Part shown: positions 34,304 through 41,626 of the stretch, piece after piece | Layout of the letters: each line of letters starts with the position of its first letter | Position numbering within the stretch: the stretch's first letter is position 1 | Assembly: GCF_002310495.1 (NCBI RefSeq) | Contig: NZ_CP023344.1 | Location: 2,294,001 to 2,358,000 of the forward strand | Direction of reading: 5' to 3' | Source of the DNA: Nibricoccus aquaticus | GTDB taxonomy: Bacteria > Verrucomicrobiota > Verrucomicrobiia > Opitutales > Opitutaceae | Length of the DNA stretch: 64,000 nt | Program-made: the position numbers and the translations under genes | The notes under the pieces: generated by a model | The model's database searches: none | Told to the model about the DNA's origin: nothing | What the model saw: the letters and a program-made list of their open reading frames with translations, nothing else

Positions 34304-36270
34304 GGAGCGGCGGGTGGAGCGTGCAGGGACTTCACGTACGCGGCGAGGGAAAGGATGTCGGGGTCGGGGAGAGTTTCGTGGCCGGCCATGGGAGAGCCGG
34401 GGAGACCGAATTTGATGAGGCGGGCGAGGGTGGCGTCGTCGGGTGTGGCGGGGAAGCGGCGCCAGGTGGGGGCGGTGAAGTCGGGCGGGCGGATGCTGAG
34501 TTGTGAGGAGAGGGGGCCGTCGGCGCGGCCGGTGGGGCCGTGGCAGGCGGCGCAGAGTTGTTGGAAAAGTTTTTGGGTGTGCGTGGGGCTGGCGGAGGGA
34601 GGCGGAGATGCGGACGGCTGCCAGCGGGCGATGGTTTCGAGGCGGTCGGGGAGGGTGTCGGCGCCGAGGTAGGCGAGGTAGGCGAGGAGGGCTTCGCCGC
34701 GGGGGTCGCCGTCGGCGAAGAGGTGGGCGTAGGAGGGCATGCGGGAGCCGGGGGAGACGGTGCGCGGGGCGAGGAGGTGGAGGCGGTTCCAATCGGGGGA
34801 GCGGCGGTTGGCGACGTTGGCGAGGTCGGGGCCCTGGCGGCGGTTGCCGAGGAGCGGCGGAGAGTCGGCGAGAACTTCGGAGAGCGGGTGGGCGGGGCCC
34901 CAGAGGAGGACGTCGGGGGTGCCGGGGCGGATGTACTGGGAATGGCAGTGGATGCAGCCCTCGGCGATGTAGACACGGCGGCCGGCGGCGACGAGGGGAT
35001 CGGCGGTGTCGGCATGGGCGGGTGGTGCCCAGAAAATCGATACGGTAGCGAAGGCGAGGAGGAGGACGGTGAAGTTGGAGGCGGCGGGTGGCGAGGTGCG
35101 GGGCGTGCGTACGGAGGAAGCGGAGGAGTTTGTTGTTGAGAAGAGCGGGCGGGCGAGGGCGGTGAGCGCGATGAGGAGGGCGAGGAGGAGTGTCCAGGCG
35201 GGGACGTGGGGGGAGGTTTGGTGTTGGGCGAGGCCGATGGCGGCGCCGGAGCCGATCCAGCCAGCGATGGCCATGAAGGCGGCGGCGAACCAGGGGCGGG
35301 CGGCGCGGGCGGGGATGACGACGAGGGCGGTGGAGTAGATCGAGACGCCGGCGACATAGAGGGTGCGGGCGAGGGCGAAGGGCGGGGCAGGGGAATTGAG
35401 GAGGGCGCAGGCGGTGACGAGCAGGGCGAGCGCGGCGAGGACGACGGGCGCGGGGCGGAAGCGGCGGAGGGCGAAACCGGCGAGGACGGCGGCGGCGAGG
35501 TGGACGAGGGCGTTGGTCTGGAGGGTGAAGGAGGAGGACCAGGTGGCGGTTTTGAAGGCGGGGTTGTGCTGGATGAGGTAGAAGGCGAGGGAGTCGAGAA
35601 AGACCAGGGCGAAGAAGGCGGTGATCCAGCGGGTGGCGTCGGAATGGCGGAGGGTGGCGGTGGTTGATGAGAGGGACTCGGTGGAGAAGGAGGGAGTGGA
35701 TGAGCGTAGCCAGATTGTGGCGACTAGGCCGGTGAGGGCGGCGAAGGAGGAGGTGAGGATTTGAGTGGCGGGTGGTGCGGTGAAGAGGGCGGGTTGGTTG
35801 CAGAGTGCGTAGGCGAGGCCGGTGCCGAGGCCGCAGGCGGGGGCGAGGGCGCGGGTGCCTAGAAGTGGGAGCAGCGAGAGGGCGAGGGTGACGGTGGCCC
35901 AGCCGAGGAAGAGGCCGATGAGCGCGGCGGAGGCGATGAGCGTGGCGGGTGAACGGGAGGCGAGGGTGAGCAGGGCGACGAGCGCGGAGGCGAGGAAGCC
36001 GAGAGCGAGGTGGGGGCGGATGCGGGCGAGGGAGAAACGCGCGGCGGCGAAGAGGCTGCCGACGATGCCGCCGAGACCGAGGGCGGTCATGAGCGGTTTC
36101 ATTTGTTCGGCGTTGAGCGAGGCGGCGGCGAATTCGAGGAAGGCGAATTCGGCGAAGATGAGGAAGTAGGTGTAGGTCGCGGCGATGGCGGCGACGCTGG
36201 CGAGGAAGACGGGCCAGCGGGCGGCGGGCGCGGGGCTCGCGGAGGAGGAATCAGGCGCGAGGGTTTTCAT
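34300..36270 (-). CDS. Fusion of MFS-type transporter and CcoO-like di-heme cytochrome c
   Basis: A 656-residue protein. Residues ~20-400 are about 12 membrane helices of MFS character (ALGLGGIVGSLFAAARFSLA; GLGTGLAYALCNQPALF). A further hydrophobic segment ends ...FWAPPAHA, signal-like, placing the C-terminus outside. The first heme site C439-IH-C-H443 lies in EGCIHCHSQYIRP, typical of CcoO/FixO, with Met in SRMPSYAHLF as likely axial ligand. The second, C573-AA-C-H577, lies in CAACHGPTGRADGP, followed by MAGHETL. The fusion of a transporter to oxidase-type cytochromes is unusual. It overlaps the small membrane protein upstream (20 nt) and the regulator downstream (4 nt). It may pass electrons to the oxidase-like subunit upstream. 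Confidence 0.82.
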   Translation of the reverse strand: MKTLAPDSSSASPAPAARWPVFLASVAAIAATYTYFLIFAEFAFLEFAAASLNAEQMKPLMTALGLGGIVGSLFAAARFSLARIRPHLALGFLASALVALLTLASRSPATLIASAALIGLFLGWATVTLALSLLPLLGTRALAPACGLGTGLAYALCNQPALFTAPPATQILTSSFAALTGLVATIWLRSSTPSFSTESLSSTTATLRHSDATRWITAFFALVFLDSLAFYLIQHNPAFKTATWSSSFTLQTNALVHLAAAVLAGFALRRFRPAPVVLAALALLVTACALLNSPAPPFALARTLYVAGVSIYSTALVVIPARAARPWFAAAFMAIAGWIGSGAAIGLAQHQTSPHVPAWTLLLALLIALTALARPLFSTTNSSASSVRTPRTSPPAASNFTVLLLAFATVSIFWAPPAHADTADPLVAAGRRVYIAEGCIHCHSQYIRPGTPDVLLWGPAHPLSEVLADSPPLLGNRRQGPDLANVANRRSPDWNRLHLLAPRTVSPGSRMPSYAHLFADGDPRGEALLAYLAYLGADTLPDRLETIARWQPSASPPPSASPTHTQKLFQQLCAACHGPTGRADGPLSSQLSIRPPDFTAPTWRRFPATPDDATLARLIKFGLPGSPMAGHETLPDPDILSLAAYVKSLHAPPAAP

Positions 36271-36655
36271 CGGACCAGAGGCGGGGCTGGCGGAGGAGCC
36301 AGAGTTGGGCGGCGACGAGGGCGAAGTCGGTGGCGGGGACGCTGAGCCAGACGGGCGGGAGCCAGCCGAGGGCGATGGCGGTGGCGGAGTAGGCGCCGGC
36401 GGCGAGGCGGAACGGGATCGTCAATTCGAAGACGGCGCGGAGGTAGGCGCGGTGGTTGCGGAGGAAGGCCCAGAGGTAGGTGGCGCCGACGGCACCGACG
36501 AAAGCGCCGACGAAGCGGAGGAAGACGAGGGCGTCTGGCGCGGGCGTGGCGACGCGCATGAGCGGGAGAAGTTGCGCGGGGAAAAAGACGAGGCCGAGGC
36601 CGGTCAGGAAATCCATGAGGCCGGCGGCGAGGGTGAAAAGGCGGAGAAGGGGCAT
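36251..36655 (-). CDS. Small four-helix membrane protein
   Basis: A 134-residue hydrophobic protein, not recognised. Helices lie at about residues 5-30, 42-65, 80-100 and 104-125. Several Arg residues flank the helices and no Cys or heme motif is seen. The gene overlaps the start of the fusion gene by 20 nt and follows the oxidase-like gene by 46 bp. This suggests it is an accessory subunit or assembly factor of that module. Confidence 0.72.
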   Translation of the reverse strand: MPLLRLFTLAAGLMDFLTGLGLVFFPAQLLPLMRVATPAPDALVFLRFVGAFVGAVGATYLWAFLRNHRAYLRAVFELTIPFRLAAGAYSATAIALGWLPPVWLSVPATDFALVAAQLWLLRQPRLWSDENPRA

Positions 36656-36701
36656 GGAGGAAATCCGAAGGTCGAAGGCCGAATGACGAAGGGCGGAAGG
36701 G

Positions 36702-38105
36702 TTAGCGGGAGGCGGTGAGGAGCCAGCGGAGGGAGACCGTGGTCATGGCGAGGCCGGCGAGGAGGCGGGCGGCGAGGAGGAACTGGGTCCAGGTTTCGGA
36801 GCGGAAAAGTTCGGAGGCGTGGGTGTTTTCCTGCCAGCCGAGGATCATCATCGTGGTGACGTAGAGGGCGCAGGCGGATTGCCAGAGGACGAAGCCGGTG
36901 CGGAGCGGGCGGGTGGCGCGGAGTTCGTTGAGGATGACGACGTGGACGCTTGTCACGAGGCCGGCCATGGCGAGGTGGGCGTGTGCTACGAGGCCGTGGG
37001 TGAATTTGAGGCGTTCGGAGAGGCCGGGGAGGAAGGTGAGGAGACCGGTGACGACGAGGAGTGACCACCAGACGAAGGCCGCTGCGAGCCAAGGGCGGGA
37101 GGCGGGAGTCCAAGCGAAACGGCGGAAGTAGAGCCAGGCAATCGGGAGCCAGCCGAGGAGGAGGGAGAGGCCGATGATTTGTCCGGCGGCGTGGTGGCTG
37201 GCGTGGCCGTGGTCGAGCGTGGCGAAAGCGGCGCAGGAGAAGGCGAAGAAGGCCCAGAAGGCGCGGTGGGGGCCGGAGCGTGTATCGGTTGGGCGGATGC
37301 CGAGGAAGGCGGGGAGGAGGCCGAAGATTGCGACAATGCCGAGAGTGGAGCCAAGGAGGCTGGCGCCGGTGGCGCCGCCGCTGTGGGGATTGACGGACGG
37401 GTAGACGTCGTCGCCGGCGGACCAGTAGAGCGCGGAGGGAACGGCGAGGAGGATGAGGAGGAAGGCGGCGCGGGCGAGGAGGCCGGGGCGGGAGAAGTTT
37501 TGGCGGAACCACCAGAGGCGGGCGGCGAGGACGGTCCAGAGCGCGGTCATGGCGAGCGGGAGGAGCGGGCGGGCCCAGCCGTGCCAGTCGAGGAAGAGTT
37601 TGCCGCTGGTTTCGCCGGAGAGCCAGGACGCGCCGCCGAGGGCGAGCGCGAGCGACCAGAGCCAGAGCGCGCCTTGGACGGCCCGCTGGGGGAGTTGAAG
37701 GTTGATTGTTGAGAGTTGAGAGTGGTCGGAGGGGGTGAGCCAGGCGGTGAGGGCGCCGATTAGCGGGAGGGAGCACCAGCCGTAGAGTTGCCAGTCGAGG
37801 TGGAGGGGCATCCAGCGGCCGTACGTGAGCGGGGCGAGGGCGTCGCCGAGATCGGGATACAGGAGTTCGGCGGCGAGGAGGAGGCCGACGAGGTTGGCGG
37901 CGACGAGCCAGAAGAGGCTGTGGAGCTGGAGGGCGCGGGCGGTGGGGGCGGGGAGAACGGAGGATGTCTCGCGAAGAAGCGAAGGGGAGTCGGACGGACA
38001 ATGCGGAGCATTGTCCCTACCTTCGGAGGGAGGGGCGGGATTTTTGGCTAATGGAGTGCCAGGCGCGCCTGGTGGGAGGCGCGTGAGTTGAGAGGAGGTT
38101 TTCAC
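36702..38105 (-). CDS. Divergent heme-copper oxidase subunit I-like membrane protein (CcoN/NorB-like)
   Basis: A 467-residue protein with about 12 membrane helices. TYGRWMPLHLDWQLYGW carries H102, aligned with the low-spin heme His of CcoN (GR-x-x-PLH). LDHGHASHH contains H299, H301, H304 and H305, possibly the metal-binding HH pair. THGLVAHAHLAMAG contains H370, H375 and H377, like the terminal heme ligands. The usual W-x-x-GH ligand of helix 6 is not seen. PSVNPHSGGATG may replace it. The start is GTG at 38105, overlapping the ABC ATPase stop (GTGA). The first ~55 residues translate a REP hairpin and other repeats, and an insert at 37692-37722 encodes LSTINLQL. Whether it reduces O2, NO or another acceptor is unknown. 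Confidence 0.62.
   Translation of the reverse strand: MKTSSQLTRLPPGAPGTPLAKNPAPPSEGRDNAPHCPSDSPSLLRETSSVLPAPTARALQLHSLFWLVAANLVGLLLAAELLYPDLGDALAPLTYGRWMPLHLDWQLYGWCSLPLIGALTAWLTPSDHSQLSTINLQLPQRAVQGALWLWSLALALGGASWLSGETSGKLFLDWHGWARPLLPLAMTALWTVLAARLWWFRQNFSRPGLLARAAFLLILLAVPSALYWSAGDDVYPSVNPHSGGATGASLLGSTLGIVAIFGLLPAFLGIRPTDTRSGPHRAFWAFFAFSCAAFATLDHGHASHHAAGQIIGLSLLLGWLPIAWLYFRRFAWTPASRPWLAAAFVWWSLLVVTGLLTFLPGLSERLKFTHGLVAHAHLAMAGLVTSVHVVILNELRATRPLRTGFVLWQSACALYVTTMMILGWQENTHASELFRSETWTQFLLAARLLAGLAMTTVSLRWLLTASR
37692..37722. repeat. Heptanucleotide repeat inside the oxidase-like gene
   Basis: Units gagttgaag / gttgatt / gttgaga / gttgaga encode QLSTINLQL between two predicted helices. 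It is the third gene of this window interrupted in frame by the same repeat type. Confidence 0.7.
37968..38028. repeat. REP hairpin and 22-bp duplicated segment in the oxidase-like gene 5' end
   Basis: 37998-38018 is a perfect hairpin GGACAATGC-gga-GCATTGTCC followed by CTACCTTCGG (to 38028). 37968-37988 (gtctcgcgaagaagcgaagg) is repeated almost exactly at 42379-42400, upstream of the PAP2 gene. Both elements lie in the first 50 codons of the oxidase-like gene. Confidence 0.7.
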
Positions 38106-38776
38106 AGGGGGCTGAGCTGGCCGTCGCGGACGCGGAAGATGCGGTGGCAGGCTTCGGCGAAGCGGCGTTCGTGGGTGGCGAGGATGACGGCGATCTTGTC
38201 GCGTTCGGCGAGAGTGCGGAGGAGCGCGAAGACGGTTTCTCCGGTCTTTTCGTCGAGCGAGCCGGTGGGTTCGTCGGCGAGGAGAACTTTGGGCGAATTC
38301 ATGAGGGCGCGGCAGATGGCGGTGCGCTGGCGTTCGCCGCCGGAGAGGTCCTGGATGCGGTGGGCGAGGCGGTGGGAGAGGCCGACGGATTCGGCGAGGG
38401 AGCGGAGGCGGGCTTCTGTATCGGAAGTGTCGCGACCGATGGCGAGGGCGGGGACGCGGAGGTTTTCGGCGACGGTGAGGTCGGGGATGAGGTTGTGGAG
38501 CTGGAAGACGTAGCCGAGGTGCTGGCGGCGGAGGATGAGGCGGTCGCGTTCGTTGCGAGGGTCGAGTCCGCAGACCTGGAGTTCGCCGCGGTCGGGGGTG
38601 TCGAGTCCGCCGAGGAGGTGGAGGAGCGTGGATTTGCCGGAGCCGGAAGCGCCCCAGAGGGCGACGATTTCGCCGGGGCGGACGGAGAGGCTGGCGCCCT
38701 GGAGGACGGTGACGCGGCCCTGGTCGAAGGATTTCCAGACGTCCTTGGCGGAGGCGATGGCGTTGGCGTTATTCAT
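38102..38776 (-). CDS. ABC transporter ATP-binding protein (LolD/MacB type)
   Basis: A 224-residue ATPase with Walker A GASGSGKST, LGYVFQLHNLIPDLTVAEN (LolD-type Q-loop), signature LSGGERQRTAICRAL, Walker B VLLADEPTGSLD and H-loop ATHERR. The type acts with FtsX/MacB-like permeases in lipoprotein or small-molecule extrusion. It starts at 38776 inside the permease stop (ATGAATAA overlap) and its stop overlaps the oxidase-like start (GTGA), so all three genes are coupled. Confidence 0.92.
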   Translation of the reverse strand: MNNANAIASAKDVWKSFDQGRVTVLQGASLSVRPGEIVALWGASGSGKSTLLHLLGGLDTPDRGELQVCGLDPRNERDRLILRRQHLGYVFQLHNLIPDLTVAENLRVPALAIGRDTSDTEARLRSLAESVGLSHRLAHRIQDLSGGERQRTAICRALMNSPKVLLADEPTGSLDEKTGETVFALLRTLAERDKIAVILATHERRFAEACHRIFRVRDGQLSPL

Positions 38777-39881
38777 AGCGCAGGGCGTCGGCGGGCTGGA
38801 TGCGGGCGGCATAGCGGGCGGGATAGATCGCGCCGGCGACGGCGGTGAAGAGGGCGGTGGCGACAATGCCCAGGACGATGGAAGGTTTTATCGAGGCCTG
38901 GATGTAGCCTTGGAAATCGGGGAGGTGTTCGAGGATGGTGAGGACGCCGAGGCCGAGGGAAAAACCGAGGACGAGGCCGGCGGCGGCGATGGCGGCGGCT
39001 TCGCCGAAGATGAGGGCGCAGACCTGGCCGGTGGAGAAGCCGCAGACGCGGAGGATGGCGATCTCGCGGATGCGGGAGAAGACGGAGAGGAGCATCGTAT
39101 TGGCGACGCCGAGACCGCCGAGGAGGAAGGCGCAGACGCCGACGGCCCAGGCGGTGAAGTGGAGGATTTTGAACTGGGTGTAGCTTTGGTTGAACTCGCG
39201 GTTTTCGAGGGCGGTGAGGCCGGGGTGGAGTTTTTCGACGGCGGTTTTGAAGGCGGAGGCGGCGTCGCGGTCGCGGAGTTTGACGGCGATGATGGAGCAG
39301 AGGTCTTCGCGGTGGAAGAAGGCCTGGGCGGATTTGAGGGGGAGGAAGACGCCGCCGTCTTCGAATCCGTTTTCGGTTTTGAAGATGCCGCCGACGACGA
39401 AGGTGCCGCGGCCGATGTCGATTTTTTCGCCGAGTTTCGCGTCGAGGAATTCGGCGGCGCGGGAGCCGAGGTAGATGTCGTTGTCGTTTTTCCCAAAGGT
39501 GGCGGCGGAGCCGGCGAGCCAGGTGGCTTTGGCGAGGCGGGGGTCGGTGGGGTCGAGGCCGAAGCAGGTGATGATCGGGTGGTCGTCGGCCGAGACGATG
39601 CCGAAGAGGAGGGGCATTGCTGACTCGACTTCTGGGAGTGCCCGGATTCCGGATACCTGGTCGGTGGTGACGGAGCTGAAGAAGAGGTCGGAGACGTTTT
39701 TCTCGAAGACGAGGCAGTGGGAGTCGGTGGCGAGGATGCGTTCGAACATGCCGATGGCGCCGGTGACGATGGCGAGGATCGTGAGCATGGCGGCGACGCC
39801 GAAGCCGATGCCGGCGACGCCGATGAGCGCGCGGAGGCGGTGACGGAGGAGGTTGGTGGGGACGAGGCGGAGGAAGCGCAT
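38769..39881 (-). CDS. ABC transporter permease (FtsX/LolCE/MacB type)
   Basis: A 370-residue permease. TM1 is near the N-terminus (LIGVAGIGFGVAAMLTILAIV). A ~200-residue periplasmic MacB-PCD-like domain follows (DLFFSSVTTDQVSGIRALPEV; IYLGSRAAEFLDAKLGEKI). Three C-terminal helices (about 245-275, 295-320, 330-355) carry SRIREIAILRVCGFSTGQ, the coupling segment of FtsX permeases. It ends with YPARYAARIQPADALRYE, a family hallmark. It is paired with the LolD-like ATPase. A single permease gene suggests a homodimer. Confidence 0.9.
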   Translation of the reverse strand: MRFLRLVPTNLLRHRLRALIGVAGIGFGVAAMLTILAIVTGAIGMFERILATDSHCLVFEKNVSDLFFSSVTTDQVSGIRALPEVESAMPLLFGIVSADDHPIITCFGLDPTDPRLAKATWLAGSAATFGKNDNDIYLGSRAAEFLDAKLGEKIDIGRGTFVVGGIFKTENGFEDGGVFLPLKSAQAFFHREDLCSIIAVKLRDRDAASAFKTAVEKLHPGLTALENREFNQSYTQFKILHFTAWAVGVCAFLLGGLGVANTMLLSVFSRIREIAILRVCGFSTGQVCALIFGEAAAIAAAGLVLGFSLGLGVLTILEHLPDFQGYIQASIKPSIVLGIVATALFTAVAGAIYPARYAARIQPADALRYE

Positions 39882-39896
39882 GGTGCGGGTGCGGGC

Positions 39897-40811
39897 TCAG
39901 GCGGCGGCTTCGCGGGCTAGGATGGGGGCGAGGAAGGCGTTTTGAAAATCGGCGAGGTAGCGCCAGCGGGGGTGGAAGGCGGAGAGTTTTTCCAGGGTGG
40001 CGGAGGCCTGGCGGGCGAGGCGGTGGAGGCGGCGGCGGGCGGCGGGGATGCCGAGGGCGAGGGCGAGATTGGGGCGGGCGAGGGCGCGGTCGCGGCCGGT
40101 GGTTTTTCCCGAGGTGGCGGGGTTGGAGAGGAGGTCGTGGATGTCGTCGGATGCCTGATACGCGAGGCCCCAGTAGAGGCAGAGGGCTTTGAGGTGGTGG
40201 AGCTCGGCGGAGGAAGGATCGGCGAGGAGCGCGGGGAGGTAGATGGCAAGGGTGAGGAGGGTGCCGGTTTTGCCGGCGGCGATGGCGGCGACTTCGCGGG
40301 CGGAGCGGTCGCTGGTGGCGAAGCGAAGGTCGCGGGCCTGGCCGCCGAGGATGCCGGCGGTGCCGAGGGCGGCGTCGAGCGTGGCGTGGGCGCGGAGGCG
40401 GAGGCCGGAGGGGAGGTGGGAGAGGGAGAAGGCGGCGAGGGTGTAGGCGCGGTTGATGAGGGCGAGGGCGGCGAGGATGGCGGTGGCGTCGCCGTGGATG
40501 CGGTGGGTGCAGACCCGGCCGCGGCGTGTATCCGCATTGTCCATGCAGGGGAGGTCGTCGAGGAGGAGGGAGGCGAGGTGGTAGTACTCGACGGCGCAGG
40601 CGAGGGTGAGGGCGTCGGTTTCGTCGAGGCCGTGGGTGAGGGCGGCGCGGAAGACGAGGCGGGCGCGGAGGAGGCGGCCGGGGTTGGCGGTGGCGTCGGT
40701 GAGGGCGGCGCGGAGGTGGGGCTCGACGGCGGAGTGGCCGGGGGAGTTTTCCCGCAGGGCTTCGAGAAGAAGGGACGCGTCGGGGTCGGCGGGTGCGGGA
40801 TGGTGGGGCAT
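39897..40811 (-). CDS. Polyprenyl (geranylgeranyl/farnesyl-type) diphosphate synthase
   Basis: A 304-residue IspA/CrtE-like enzyme that condenses isopentenyl diphosphate with allylic diphosphates. The first Asp-rich motif is LLLDDLPCMDNADTRRG and the second is YQASDDIHDLL, both complete. A GKTTGRDRA segment follows. Four residues before the first motif are small/bulky (EYYHLASLLLDD). Two aromatic residues there suggest a limit on chain length to C15-C20, but this is a guess. It ends 15 bp before the ABC permease on the same strand and is preceded by a YceI-family gene, whose relatives bind polyisoprenoids. Confidence 0.92.
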   Translation of the reverse strand: MPHHPAPADPDASLLLEALRENSPGHSAVEPHLRAALTDATANPGRLLRARLVFRAALTHGLDETDALTLACAVEYYHLASLLLDDLPCMDNADTRRGRVCTHRIHGDATAILAALALINRAYTLAAFSLSHLPSGLRLRAHATLDAALGTAGILGGQARDLRFATSDRSAREVAAIAAGKTGTLLTLAIYLPALLADPSSAELHHLKALCLYWGLAYQASDDIHDLLSNPATSGKTTGRDRALARPNLALALGIPAARRRLHRLARQASATLEKLSAFHPRWRYLADFQNAFLAPILAREAAA

Positions 40812-40878
40812 GGCGTGGGCGGAGTGCGGTCGGAATTGGAGGGTCTGACGAAAGAGGAAGGGAAAGAGGTCGGGCGGG

Positions 40879-41463
40879 TTATTTGGCGGGGGCGGGGCGG
40901 GCCTGGAGGTGGAGTTTCACGACGACGACGGGGTCGACTTTGAGGAGGCCGAATTTGCGGATGATGGGAAGGCCGAAGTCGCGGGTGTCGATGCGGGCTT
41001 CGCCGTCGATAACGTGGAGGCCGTCTTCGCTCGAGGAAATGGATACGGGGAAGACGAGGTCGCGGGTCATGCCGTGGAAGATGAACTGGCCGCGGGCGGT
41101 GAAGCGGCCGGGGGTGGCGGCGGGTTCGAGGGTGGTGAGGGTGAAGAGAGCTTCGGGGAATTGCTCGGTGCTCTGCCAGTCGCGCATCTGCTGGTCGCGT
41201 TTGGCGTTGTCGGAGCGGAGGTCGGCGAAGCGGAAGCGGAGTTCGGCGCGGGTGATTTTGGCGGGGGTGGCGGGGTCGGAGGAGAGGTCTAGGGTGTAGG
41301 AGATGAGTTTGCCGGTGAAGGAATCCATCGTGGCGGTGACGGCGTACTCGATGCGGGATTGGGGTTTGTCGGCGATGAGTGGGGTCTCGGCGGCGGGGGC
41401 GCGCGAGGCGAATGATGTGAGAAGGAGTGCGGCGAGGAGGGCGGGGAGTAGCGGAGATTTCAT
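40879..41463 (-). CDS. YceI-family periplasmic protein
   Basis: A 194-residue protein. The signal peptide MKSPLLPALLAALLLTSFA ends at RAPAAE. The YceI lipocalin-like beta barrel is indicated by SRIEYAVTATMDSFTGKLI, ADLRSDNAKRDQQMRDWQST (YceI has R-D-x-H/Q-L/M-x-x-x-F), FPEALFTLTTLEP, RGQFIFHGMTRDLVFPV and IDTRDFGLPIIRKFG. Known members bind polyisoprenoid chains and often sit near cytochrome b561 or respiratory genes. It is immediately upstream of the prenyl synthase gene, 67 bp away. Confidence 0.9.
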   Translation of the reverse strand: MKSPLLPALLAALLLTSFASRAPAAETPLIADKPQSRIEYAVTATMDSFTGKLISYTLDLSSDPATPAKITRAELRFRFADLRSDNAKRDQQMRDWQSTEQFPEALFTLTTLEPAATPGRFTARGQFIFHGMTRDLVFPVSISSSEDGLHVIDGEARIDTRDFGLPIIRKFGLLKVDPVVVVKLHLQARPAPAK

Positions 41464-41511
41464 GGGAGGCGGTGGCGGAGAGTCTGTTGGTGTGGGATGT
41501 GGAGAATGGAA

Positions 41512-41618
41512 TCGCGAAGACGCAAAGGGGCGAAGGAGGAGCGAAGGGACTTGGGCGTGTTTGTGCGGTCGGGAAAGGCGGAGAATTTTTTGGACAGGAG
41601 GACAGGATTTACAGGAGG
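41512..41618. repeat. Short tandem repeat blocks upstream of the YceI gene
   Basis: 41512-41550 is a degenerate cgcgaaga / cgcaaagg / ggcgaagg / aggagcgaagg block. 41593-41618 is gacaggag / gacaggatt / tacaggagg. They fill most of the 163-bp gap to the PAP2 gene, and no promoter is obvious. Confidence 0.65.
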
Positions 41619-41626
41619 GCGGCGGG

